Assembly (NCBI GenBank): GCA_030428385.1 | Contig: JAUIDY010000055.1 | Span: forward strand, 1 to 38,874 | Direction of reading: 5' to 3' | DNA length: 38,874 bases | Source: Rhodothermia bacterium | Lineage (GTDB): Bacteria; Bacteroidota; Rhodothermia; Rhodothermales; JAAAOL01 | Part shown: positions 16,979 through 25,441 of the stretch, piece by piece | Layout of the letters: each line of letters begins with the position of its first letter | Position numbering within the stretch: position 1 is the stretch's first letter | Made by a program: the position numbers and the translations under genes | The notes under the pieces: model-generated | Databases searched by the model: none | What the model saw: the letters and a program-made list of their open reading frames with translations, nothing else | What the model was told of the DNA's origin: nothing

Positions 16979-19726
16979 ATGGGCGTCCGGAAAAAATATA
17001 TCAAGCTACCCCAAAAGCAGCGTCGCCTGGTAAGTATTGTCCTGGCGGGATACCTCCTTTTGCTGCTCAACAGCCTCATTCTGCTTCTATTCGATAGCTC
17101 TACGGCTTCGGCCTACATGACCAATGTGCTTCTGCACGTAGTACTGGGCGTTCTATTGGTGCTGCCCGTAACGGTCTTCCTGGTGCTGCATCTGATGAAA
17201 ATGCCGTTTCACCTCAACCGGTCCGCAACCGTGGCGGGGGTTGGAACGGCGCTTTCCTTGGGGGTGCTGCTGGCCTCGGGATTTGGCTTGGTCGTTTATG
17301 GAGCCACGTTCGGCGGAGGCTGGATGCTCACCTCTCACCTCGTCTCCGCCGTTGTTACGGTGCTGGCCTTTGTGGGGCATGTTTCGCTCAAAAAGGGCGT
17401 GCGGTACCATTTTCTGGAGTGGGGCGATCAATGGCGAAAGGGTCTTGCTCCGGCGGTCCGTCACCCGTTCGGGCTTACCCTTTTGGCCGGGCTGGTGGTG
17501 ACGGCCTTGCTCCTGGTGCCTTGGCAAGGAACGAGCGACGTTTTTGTTGACCCCGGAGGAGACAATCCGTTTGCGGCCTCGCAAGCCATCCTGGCCCATG
17601 ACCAATACCTGGATCCCGAGGACCTGACCCGCTCCAATTCGTGTGGGCAGGTAGGCTGCCATCCCGATCTGGTGGAACAGTGGTCGGAATCGGTCCACCG
17701 GTTCTCCTCGTTCAACAATCCGTATTACAAGCGGACCGTAGAACTTATGGTCGCACGCAGCGGCGAAGCGCCCACCCGTTGGTGCGCCTCTTGCCACGAC
17801 CCCGTGGTGTTGTTTTCGGGAGGTTTTGGGAATGCGCAGCCGTTGGATATGGAACATGAGACGGGACAGGAGGGCATTACCTGCCTGTCGTGCCATGCCA
17901 TAGAAAGCCTGCGCGACCTGCGAGGCAACGGGCGTTTTGTCATCGGTCCACCGGATGAATACCCATTTGCACGCGCCACCGGCGGCGTGGGGCAGTGGGT
18001 TCATAACAAACTGATACGCATCAAGCCGGAACCCCACCGCAACGCGATGATCAAGCCTGTGCATCGGGCTGAGGCTTTTTGCGGGTCCTGCCATAAAGTG
18101 GGCCTGCCCCCCGAAGTGAACAATTATCGCTGGAAACGTGGCCAAAACGAATGGGATGCCTGGCATGCAAGCGGAGCCTCGGGAAACACCGTGCGCTCTT
18201 TTTACCTGCCCTCGCAAGCTGAGAACTGCGTGACCTGCCATATGCCGCTGGTTCCTTCTGACGACCAGGGGGGCACCGACGGATTAATTCGAAGCCATCG
18301 GTTTGCTTCTGCCAACACCGCCCTGCCGTACCTGAATGAACACCCTGCCCAGTTAGATGCCGTTCAGAACGCACTCGCGGACTCGATTGTCACCGTAGAC
18401 ATCTTTAGCGTCACAGTGAACGGACGCACGTACGGTCCTGATGACGCCATGCCCGTGTTGCAGCCACGACAAGAAGTGGCCATAGACGTGGTGGTGCGCA
18501 ACCGGAAGGTGGGGCACATGCTGCCAGGTGGCACCAACGATAGCAATGAGATGTGGCTGGAACTCCAGGCCCACAGTGAATCGGGAGACCGGGTGTTGGC
18601 TTCCGGACTCTTGGATGGACAGGGGCGGGTCGATTCCAGCGCTCATTTCTGGGGGGCAGTGCTGGTAGACCGGGCCAGTCAGATTATCGATAAGCGCAAT
18701 GCACAGGACTGGATCGCTACGGTATATGCCCACACCATTGGGCCGGGAACGGCGCATACGGTGCACTATCGGTTTGTGGTGCCCGACGAGCAACCGATTG
18801 TTGGCTTTCGCGCTGCCCTTCAACACCGCAAGTTTAAGTGGCAATACAACAACTGGGTGTTTCGGGGGCACCCCATGCCGGACCAGCCCGATTCTCTCGC
18901 GACCGCTGCCGTCGACTTGCGGCAATGGACCCTGAATGAAGAGGTCGCCCCTAGCCTTCCCATCACCACAATGGCCCATGCCGAGCGACAAGCGGGTGCT
19001 CCGCCGCTTTCCATGCGGCCCCGGTGGGAACGGTGGAACGACTATGGCATCGGGCTTTTCCTCGAAGGGGATACCCGTGCCGCCCTGGCTGCCTTTGCGC
19101 AGGTGTCCAATATCGCCCCGGAAAGCCCCGAGGGTCCTGTGAATCAGGCGCGGGTGTTCCTGGAGGAGGGTCAGCTTGACGAAGCCTGGGCAGCCCTCGA
19201 AGAAGCAGAACGGCGACGTCCCGGATACTTAAAAAATGCCTACTTCCGAGGGGTGTATTTTAAGGCGTTGGGGCAGTATGACGAAGCCATCGCCACATGG
19301 ATGCAGGTCTATGAAGACTATCCCATCGACCGGGTGCTTTTGCTCGACATTGGGCGGGTGCACTATCTGGCCGGTCGGTACGAGGAAGCACTGGTATGGT
19401 ACGACCGGGTGCTTGACATCGACCCGGAGGCGCTTGGTGGATTGTATAACCGGATGCTTGCCCTGGGGGCATTGGGACGTCAGGACGCGTTTGAGGAAGC
19501 CCAAGCCCTGTATGAATACCACAAGGACGACGAAGATGCGATGGCGATCACCACCCCGTTTAAGCAGCGCCATCCTATGGCGAACCGCGAGGCGCAGCCC
19601 ATCCATTTACATGAACTGACGGCACCGTCACCCGCTCAGGTTTCTCCGTCGTTGGCTTCTGACCCTGCACCCGTTCCCGGTATCCCTCCTGCCGTACCGT
19701 CTCACTCACCCGCTACCCGTCGCTAA
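16979..19726 (+). CDS. Membrane multiheme cytochrome c (c554-like) fused to C-terminal TPR domain
   Basis: A 915-residue protein. ATG at 16979 is chosen because it begins with a basic segment before the first membrane helix; the open frame upstream overlaps the previous gene. Five hydrophobic helices lie at about residues 17-38, 49-73, 84-107, 118-137 and 163-182. A heme region follows, with four CxxCH sites at 269-273, 302-306, 368-372 and 417-421 and a preceding CX4CH at 222-228. Histidines between them are possible distal ligands. The spacing recalls the cytochrome c554-type multiheme family that passes electrons in the periplasm. Residues about 440-670 look like beta-sandwich sequence, 680-855 are TPR repeats, and the last 60 residues are proline-rich. 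Covalent heme attachment would need the Ccm machinery. Confidence 0.87.
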   Translation: MGVRKKYIKLPQKQRRLVSIVLAGYLLLLLNSLILLLFDSSTASAYMTNVLLHVVLGVLLVLPVTVFLVLHLMKMPFHLNRSATVAGVGTALSLGVLLASGFGLVVYGATFGGGWMLTSHLVSAVVTVLAFVGHVSLKKGVRYHFLEWGDQWRKGLAPAVRHPFGLTLLAGLVVTALLLVPWQGTSDVFVDPGGDNPFAASQAILAHDQYLDPEDLTRSNSCGQVGCHPDLVEQWSESVHRFSSFNNPYYKRTVELMVARSGEAPTRWCASCHDPVVLFSGGFGNAQPLDMEHETGQEGITCLSCHAIESLRDLRGNGRFVIGPPDEYPFARATGGVGQWVHNKLIRIKPEPHRNAMIKPVHRAEAFCGSCHKVGLPPEVNNYRWKRGQNEWDAWHASGASGNTVRSFYLPSQAENCVTCHMPLVPSDDQGGTDGLIRSHRFASANTALPYLNEHPAQLDAVQNALADSIVTVDIFSVTVNGRTYGPDDAMPVLQPRQEVAIDVVVRNRKVGHMLPGGTNDSNEMWLELQAHSESGDRVLASGLLDGQGRVDSSAHFWGAVLVDRASQIIDKRNAQDWIATVYAHTIGPGTAHTVHYRFVVPDEQPIVGFRAALQHRKFKWQYNNWVFRGHPMPDQPDSLATAAVDLRQWTLNEEVAPSLPITTMAHAERQAGAPPLSMRPRWERWNDYGIGLFLEGDTRAALAAFAQVSNIAPESPEGPVNQARVFLEEGQLDEAWAALEEAERRRPGYLKNAYFRGVYFKALGQYDEAIATWMQVYEDYPIDRVLLLDIGRVHYLAGRYEEALVWYDRVLDIDPEALGGLYNRMLALGALGRQDAFEEAQALYEYHKDDEDAMAITTPFKQRHPMANREAQPIHLHELTAPSPAQVSPSLASDPAPVPGIPPAVPSHSPATRR

Positions 19727-21486
19727 TGCGCCCTTTGGAATCAATCAGACTTTTCGCCCGACTTATGGTGGGCAGTATGGTGTTGGGAGGGCTGTTTACT
19801 GCCTGCGGCACACCGGATGAACCGGTGGAATCACCGTCGACCGAGCAAGAGGAAGCGCTCCAATCGCTGACATTCACCGAGGTCACCGAGGAGGCGGGCC
19901 TGGAGGGGTTTCGGCACACCACGGGCGCCTTTGGCAACCGGTGGTTTCCAGAGTCGATGGGTTCAGGCGGCGGATTTGTTGATTTCGACGACGATGGCTG
20001 GCCCGATATCGTACTCACAGGAGGGGGGACCTGGCCCGATCATTCCGATGCCGCGCCGGTGGAGGCACTCCACCTCTATCGCAACAACGGAGACGGGACG
20101 TTCGACGAGGTAACGGCTGAGGTGGGCCTCGGAGGCATTCATGCCTATAGCCTGGGCGTGACGGCTGCCGACTACGACAACGATGGCGATCAAGACCTTT
20201 TCATCACCACGTTGGGGGAGAACTTGCTGTTTCGCAATGACGGGGGGCGTTTCTCGGAGGTGGGGACGGAAGCCGGGGTAGCTGGAGGCTTTTCCTGGAG
20301 CACCTCGGCCATGTTTTTTGATGCCGACCGGGACGGACACGTCGATTTATACGTGGGCAACTACGTTGATTGGACCCCGGAGAATGACCTCATCTGCATG
20401 CTCGAAGGCATGATCCGCAGTTACTGCACCCCGGAATTGTATGAGGGGGTGCCTGCCCGCTTTTACCACAACAACGGCGATGGTACGTTCAGCGACTGGA
20501 CCGACCGTGCAGGCTTCGCCGTTGCGCCCGGCAAAACATTGGGGATGGCCGAGATCGATGTAAATGGAGATGGCTGGTCGGATCTGTTCGTGGCCAACGA
20601 TACCCAACGAGACCTGTTTTACCTGAACAATGGCGATGGCACCTTTAAGGAACAGGGTGCCTTGAGTGGGATGGCCTACGATGAAAACGGCAAGGCGCGG
20701 GCTGGCATGGGCATCGATGTGGGCGTAGTGGATGAAACGGGTGAGCCGACGTTGTTTGTCGGTAACTTTTCAAAAGAGATGATCGGCGTGTTTCGGCACA
20801 TTGGCAATGGACTGTTTGTGGACCGCGCTGCGGCCTCTCAAATTGGTCGCCCCAGCCTGCTGACCCTCACTTTCGGGCTCTTTCTGTTCGATGCGGACCT
20901 GGACGGTGACTTCGATCTGTATGCCGCCAATGGGCATGTGCAGCCAGAAATTGATGAGACGCAAGAGGGCATCGACTACGCCGAATCCGCCCATCTCTTC
21001 CTGAACCAGAGAGACGGGTTGTTTGAGGATGTGGCGGCAGGAGATCTAGCAAAACCCATCGTCGGGCGCGGAGCGGCCTATGCCGACTATGACCGCGACG
21101 GCGACCTGGACATTCTGGTGACCGAAAACAGCGGCCCGGTCCATCTTTACCGGAACGACCTTGACACTGGTCGCTCCGTGCGCGTGCATCTGGAAGGAAC
21201 AGCCAGCAACCGTGACGGGCTGTCCGCCCGCGTCATGGGATACGTGGCGGGGAAGCCCCTGACCCGCTATGTCCGCACCGGATCCAGTTTTCTTGCCGTT
21301 TCGGAGAAGGAAGTAACCTTTGGGCTCGGGCAAGCCCCCTACCTCGACTCCCTGGTTGTCTATTGGCCGAGCGGGGCTGTAAATCGGCATGGGGCACAGG
21401 AAGCCGGATTCCAACTCACCCTGACGGAAGGGGAATCAATCGCCGAGGCTACCCCATTTAACACCCTGTCTTTGCCGCCAAACTAG
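19726..21486 (+). CDS. CRTAC1-family lipoprotein 3 (FG-GAP/VCBS repeats plus ASPIC/UnbV domain)
   Basis: A 586-residue predicted lipoprotein whose ATG shares one base with the cytochrome stop codon (TAATG), so the two are probably translated together. The lipobox is FTAC with cysteine 27. Repeats include VDFDDDGWPDIVLTGGG, ADYDNDGDQDLFITTLG, FDADRDGHVDLYVGNYVDW, IDVNGDGWSDLFVAND, FDADLDGDFDLYAANGH and ADYDRDGDLDILVTENSG, then an ASPIC/UnbV domain (VRTGSSFLAVSEKEVTFGLG). Cysteines 224 and 234 repeat the CX9C spacing of the other copies. The sequence YCTPELYEG and the DTQRDL phrase mark it as the closest relative of copy 2. It is probably surface-exposed or periplasmic. Confidence 0.88.
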   Translation: MRPLESIRLFARLMVGSMVLGGLFTACGTPDEPVESPSTEQEEALQSLTFTEVTEEAGLEGFRHTTGAFGNRWFPESMGSGGGFVDFDDDGWPDIVLTGGGTWPDHSDAAPVEALHLYRNNGDGTFDEVTAEVGLGGIHAYSLGVTAADYDNDGDQDLFITTLGENLLFRNDGGRFSEVGTEAGVAGGFSWSTSAMFFDADRDGHVDLYVGNYVDWTPENDLICMLEGMIRSYCTPELYEGVPARFYHNNGDGTFSDWTDRAGFAVAPGKTLGMAEIDVNGDGWSDLFVANDTQRDLFYLNNGDGTFKEQGALSGMAYDENGKARAGMGIDVGVVDETGEPTLFVGNFSKEMIGVFRHIGNGLFVDRAAASQIGRPSLLTLTFGLFLFDADLDGDFDLYAANGHVQPEIDETQEGIDYAESAHLFLNQRDGLFEDVAAGDLAKPIVGRGAAYADYDRDGDLDILVTENSGPVHLYRNDLDTGRSVRVHLEGTASNRDGLSARVMGYVAGKPLTRYVRTGSSFLAVSEKEVTFGLGQAPYLDSLVVYWPSGAVNRHGAQEAGFQLTLTEGESIAEATPFNTLSLPPN

Positions 21487-21493
21487 CCCTACC

Positions 21494-22720
21494 ATGCTGC
21501 GCCCTTCTGTAATACTGTCTCTTCTGCTGGGTGGCCTGCTGTTATTCGGTGCTTGTACCCGAACAGGACCTCAGGGAGAGACTGACACGGCACCGCCTAT
21601 GGATCCGACCACGGAGCGGATGCTGTATCAGAGTACGCAAGCGCTCCAAAGTCATGCGTTTGTCCAAGCGCTGGCGCTGGTGGATAGTGCTGAGGCGCGC
21701 GCGCCGGGACTGGCCGACGTGCCCTTTTTGCGCGGACGCATTTATGCCGAACTGGTGCGCCTGAAAGAAGCCGAAGCGGAATACCGCAAGGCGCTGGCCC
21801 TGCGCCCCAACTATCCCGGCGCATGGAATAACCTCGGCAACACCGCTTTCCGGGACCAACGCTACAGTGAAGCGATTCAGTTGTACCACCGCGAACTAGC
21901 CGCCAACCCCGATCCACGCCCGTGGCGAGGAATTGCCCGTGCGTACGTGGAACTGGGGAAGACGGACAGCGCACGTTTTGCCTTCGAGCGGGCCCTGGCG
22001 CTTGATGAGACCTTTGCCGAGGCGCATTTTGGACAGGCGTTGCTGCTGGACGATTTGGGCGATGCGGAGGGAGCCCTGAAAGCCGCTCGGGAGGCGCTTA
22101 CCTACGATCCTGACAATCTTGAATATCAGTACCATGTAGGTGCGTACCTTGTCAAACTGGGCCGCCCGGGCGAGGCACTGGCCTTGCTCGAATCCGTGGC
22201 AGAGGCATGGCCGTGGCATCAAGGGACCCACTATAACCTGGCGCAGGCGCTCATGCGGCTGGGCCGCACGGACGAAGCCGAGGCCATGCAAACGCGGGCG
22301 GAACAACTGCGGGACCTCCAAGCCCAGATTTCCCACCTCGAGAACACCGCCCGCGTACAGCACCGTGATCCGTTTGCCCACGCAGCACTCGGCTCGATGC
22401 TCCGGCGGGTGGGGCGGTACAACGACGCCATGCATGCCTATATGGTATCCTTGTATCTGGATCCCAGCAACCTGGAGGTGTACAACAACGTGGCTGTCTT
22501 GCACCTGCTGCGTCAGGATACCACGGCTGCCATCCGGGCGTTTGAGCAGATCGTTCAGGTTGATGCTACCAATCCGCATGCTTGGTTGAACCTCGGAAGC
22601 CTGTATGCGCTCTCCGATCAACTTGATGGTGCCAAATATGCGTGGGAAAAAGTGCTAGAGTACGACCCGGGAAATGAAGTCGCCTCCCGCTATCTGGCGT
22701 CGTTGACTCCTGTCCCTTGA
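21494..22720 (+). CDS. TPR-repeat lipoprotein 3
   Basis: A 408-residue predicted lipoprotein, lipobox FGAC with cysteine 21, starting seven bases after CRTAC1 copy 3. It has about nine tetratricopeptide repeats, such as EAEAEYRKALALRPNYPGAW, SARFAFERALALDETFAEA and AIRAFEQIVQVDATNPHAW. It aligns along its length with TPR lipoprotein 1, sharing LADVPFLRGRI near the start and a YNLAQAL phrase in the middle, so the CRTAC1/TPR pair looks duplicated as a unit. It is the last gene of the block; about 220 non-coding bases follow. Likely role: scaffold for its CRTAC1 partner or the cytochrome. Confidence 0.86.
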   Translation: MLRPSVILSLLLGGLLLFGACTRTGPQGETDTAPPMDPTTERMLYQSTQALQSHAFVQALALVDSAEARAPGLADVPFLRGRIYAELVRLKEAEAEYRKALALRPNYPGAWNNLGNTAFRDQRYSEAIQLYHRELAANPDPRPWRGIARAYVELGKTDSARFAFERALALDETFAEAHFGQALLLDDLGDAEGALKAAREALTYDPDNLEYQYHVGAYLVKLGRPGEALALLESVAEAWPWHQGTHYNLAQALMRLGRTDEAEAMQTRAEQLRDLQAQISHLENTARVQHRDPFAHAALGSMLRRVGRYNDAMHAYMVSLYLDPSNLEVYNNVAVLHLLRQDTTAAIRAFEQIVQVDATNPHAWLNLGSLYALSDQLDGAKYAWEKVLEYDPGNEVASRYLASLTPVP

Positions 22721-22939
22721 TTCCGTTTGGCTATCAAGGCAAGGGATTCTGTACGGGGCGTTTTTCTGTGCCCTTTGTAGGAAAGTCACGTGCTTGTCAC
22801 GTATCGCGGTTCCTTTTTGCTTATTGATTTTTGTATTCTTGATTTCCACATGTTGAATTAGGTGGTTGCTTCCCCCATTTGTTCAGGTGTGATCTATATA
22901 AAAACAGTTTCCACTCCACCTAAACATGATACATAAGTG
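22721..22939. other. Intergenic region before the second TonB receptor
   Basis: About 220 bases separate the lipoprotein/cytochrome block from the next receptor. It is more AT-rich than the genes, with a T-rich stretch at about 22810-22845, a duplicated GTCACGT (22785-22802) and TATATAAAA just upstream of the receptor. A promoter for the receptor is likely here, but I cannot fix its elements. No convincing intrinsic terminator is seen after the upstream gene. Confidence 0.4.
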
Positions 22940-25222
22940 ATGCCGTTGGTATGTAGTACGGTAGGGAAGGGAAAAACACTTCTCGGTTGGAGCATCGCCT
23001 TTTGCCTGTGGGCCGTGATGGGTGTAAGCGTGTCGTGGGCGCAAAATGCCACCATTCGTGGATTTGTCATCGCCGAAGAAGATGGCGAGTCGCTCCAGGG
23101 CGTCAATGTGGTGCTCGATGACCTTAGAGGCAACCTGGAAGGGGGAGCGACCGATGGCGATGGGTTTTACCTCATCCCCGGCATTACGCCCGGCCAGTAT
23201 GTGCTGCGGGCCACGTTCATCGGGTTTGCCACCTATGTGGACACGCTGACGCTGGAACCAGGAGCACGGCTCTTGCGCAACATCGAGATGTCGAGCGGGT
23301 CAGTGGAGATGGATGAGATCGCGGTGGAAGCGGAGCGCGAGAGCGGAGCCGCACGGGTGACAGCGGGGTTGCAGTCCGTGCAGGCGCAAGACATTGAGTT
23401 GGTGCCTGCCCCTGATGTGTCGGGCGACCTCGTCTCGTACCTGTCTACCATGCCCAGCGTGGTGCTTATGGGCGACCGAGGCGGGCAGGTCTTTATCCGG
23501 GGCGGAGAGCCCACGCAAAACATGACCATGATCGACGGGATGGACGTGTTCCAGCCGTTTCATGTGCTGGGCTTCTATTCGGCGTTCCCCTCCGAGATTG
23601 TGAGCCGTGCGGATATTTACGCGGGCGGGTTTGGCAATAAATACATCGGGCGCATTTCGTCCGTGATTGATGTGTACACCCGCAACGGCAACAAACGCGC
23701 CCTCAGTGCCTCGGCCTCGATGTCGCCCTTTACCAGCGCGGCCCACCTGGAGGGGCCGTTGCTGCGCGACCGCATCTCCATTCTGGGTTCTGCGCGGGTG
23801 TCTACGCTTGATCAGTTTGCCTCGCAATACATCGATGCCCCGCTGCCGTTTAAATTCAACGACTTCTTTGGCAAGATCCACGCCCGCGTGGGGCGCAGCA
23901 CCCAGGTCTCGGTATCGGCGCTGAGCACCTACGACCGGGGCACGCTCATTTCGGAAGATGACTTTTTCCAGCGTTCGGATGCCATCGCCTGGCGGAATAC
24001 AGCCATTGGGGGCCGGTATCTGGTAGCCCCCGCTGCCCTTTCGGTGTTGGGCGAAGTGTTGGTTTCCTACTCGCGCCTTGACAGCGAATTCGGGCCGCCC
24101 GGAGATCCTACCCGCACGGCGGTGCTAGAGACCGTTAATACGGCGGTCAACATGACTAACTATGTCGGCAACTCGGAAGTAAACTGGGGCTTTTTCTTGA
24201 AAGCCCCTACCACGGAAGCAGAGCTTGATGGCTTGTTTCAAAACGTCCAGACCAAACGCTTCCTGACAAGCCACACCGGAGCGTATCTGGAACCTGAGAT
24301 TTACCTGCGCAATGGCTTGTATATCCGTCCTGGATTCAGCGTGCAGGCGTTTGGCACCGCCGATATCTCGTTCGAGCCGCGCCTGCGTGTGCGTTGGGAG
24401 GGCGGGATTCATCACCTGAGTGGGGCTGCGGGCATCTACCGGCAGCACATCTTGGGCGTGAGCGACCGCCGGGATGCGACAAACATCTTCACCGCGTGGC
24501 TCGAAACGCCCGTTCACGAAGGCATGCGGGCGGTGCATGTGCTATTGGGCTATCGGGTGGAGCCCGCACCATGGATGGAGGTGTCGCTAGAGGGTTTCTT
24601 TAAAGACATGGACAACCTGTTCATCGGCGAGTGGACCGCGTTCCCGAGTTTTACCACCCGTTTGCAGCAAGCCTTTGGGCAGTCAGCCGGCTTCGATTTG
24701 CGCTTAGAGCTTCGCCGCCCGGCCTTCTATGGCTTCATCAACTATGGTTATTCCAACACGCTGTACGAAGTGATTCCAATCAGCGAGGCGTCGATAGATC
24801 CCGGCAAGTTTCGCCCGCCCCATGACCGCCACCATCAATTAAATGCGCTGTTGGCAACCAACCTTTACGGGTTTGATGTGAGTGTGCGCTGGCAGTTTGG
24901 CTCCGGGTTGCCCTATACGCGCGTGGAAGGATTCGACGGGTTTATTCTGATGGATGGCGTGGTGAATGTGGATGAAGTTCGGGGATTCCCCCGTGTGATT
25001 TATGAAAGCATCCCGTATCAGGCGGTGTTGCCTGCATACCACCGGCTTGATATCTCCGTCGAGCGGTCCTTCTCGTCCCCCGGTGGGTTGGAAGTCACCA
25101 CGCAGGTGGGGCTGCTCAATGTGTATGACCGAACCAACCTCTTTTCTCTGGATTTGCTTACAGCCCAGCGTTCCGATCAACTTCCCGTCATTCCTGTTGC
25201 GGGGGTCAAAATAGGCTTTTAA
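22940..25222 (+). CDS. TonB-dependent outer-membrane receptor, plug and barrel with N-terminal carboxypeptidase-regulatory-like domain
   Basis: About 760 residues. A GTG at 22937 directly precedes the chosen ATG. The signal peptide ends near VSWAQ at residue 34. A carboxypeptidase-regulatory-like domain follows (TIRGFVIAEEDGESLQGVNV, then DGDGFYLIPGI), then a plug at about 130-240 (VFIRGGEPTQNMTMIDGMDV, YAGGFGNKYIGRISSVIDV) and a beta-barrel ending in GVKIGF with terminal phenylalanine. It is smaller than the receptor at 4111 and of a different subfamily. Three related lipoproteins follow on the same strand. This layout resembles receptor plus surface-lipoprotein uptake pairs of Bacteroidota, although the lipoproteins are not SusD-like. 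Confidence 0.9.
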   Translation: MPLVCSTVGKGKTLLGWSIAFCLWAVMGVSVSWAQNATIRGFVIAEEDGESLQGVNVVLDDLRGNLEGGATDGDGFYLIPGITPGQYVLRATFIGFATYVDTLTLEPGARLLRNIEMSSGSVEMDEIAVEAERESGAARVTAGLQSVQAQDIELVPAPDVSGDLVSYLSTMPSVVLMGDRGGQVFIRGGEPTQNMTMIDGMDVFQPFHVLGFYSAFPSEIVSRADIYAGGFGNKYIGRISSVIDVYTRNGNKRALSASASMSPFTSAAHLEGPLLRDRISILGSARVSTLDQFASQYIDAPLPFKFNDFFGKIHARVGRSTQVSVSALSTYDRGTLISEDDFFQRSDAIAWRNTAIGGRYLVAPAALSVLGEVLVSYSRLDSEFGPPGDPTRTAVLETVNTAVNMTNYVGNSEVNWGFFLKAPTTEAELDGLFQNVQTKRFLTSHTGAYLEPEIYLRNGLYIRPGFSVQAFGTADISFEPRLRVRWEGGIHHLSGAAGIYRQHILGVSDRRDATNIFTAWLETPVHEGMRAVHVLLGYRVEPAPWMEVSLEGFFKDMDNLFIGEWTAFPSFTTRLQQAFGQSAGFDLRLELRRPAFYGFINYGYSNTLYEVIPISEASIDPGKFRPPHDRHHQLNALLATNLYGFDVSVRWQFGSGLPYTRVEGFDGFILMDGVVNVDEVRGFPRVIYESIPYQAVLPAYHRLDISVERSFSSPGGLEVTTQVGLLNVYDRTNLFSLDLLTAQRSDQLPVIPVAGVKIGF

Positions 25223-25295
25223 TGCTTCTCGGCACATGACCGTGCGCCGATTCTCTACATTTCTACACCTTAAACCACGTATGAAACGTCGTCCC

Positions 25296-25329
25296 GGATA
25301 GTTTCAGCGCCCCCAGTGGGGCCCTATCC
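25296..25329 (+). repeat. Hairpin in the receptor-lipoprotein gap
   Basis: GGATAG (25296-25301) pairs with CTATCC (25324-25329), and inside it CCCC (25311-25314) pairs with GGGG (25318-25321). The inner loops are unequal, so this is a moderate structure. It lies about 75 bases after the receptor stop and may be a weak terminator or leader element. Confidence 0.35.
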
Positions 25330-25380
25330 ATATTCCCGACTCAGTTTGTGCGACACTGAATCATCCGCCACGTTGTGATC

Positions 25381-25399
25381 GCTTGAACGTTATTCAAGC
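25381..25399 (+). repeat. 7-bp hairpin 43 bases before the first lipoprotein gene
   Basis: GCTTGAA and TTCAAGC are perfect reverse complements around the five-base loop CGTTA. It sits in the leader of the lipoprotein genes and could be an operator or a transcript hairpin. Confidence 0.35.
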
Positions 25400-25441
25400 C
25401 CCGAGGTCATCCGATAGACCCAGGGTGGCTAAAGATTGCGT

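Noticed and set aside
17153-18241. A 362-codon open frame on the minus strand
   Set aside because: It is antisense to the cytochrome gene, which has five heme motifs and membrane helices in the right order. The antisense product resembles no family.
11059-22720. Reading the CRTAC1/TPR block as a polysaccharide utilisation locus
   Set aside because: No SusD, glycoside hydrolase, polysaccharide lyase or sugar-type regulator is present; the block is defined by propeller, TPR and cytochrome genes instead.
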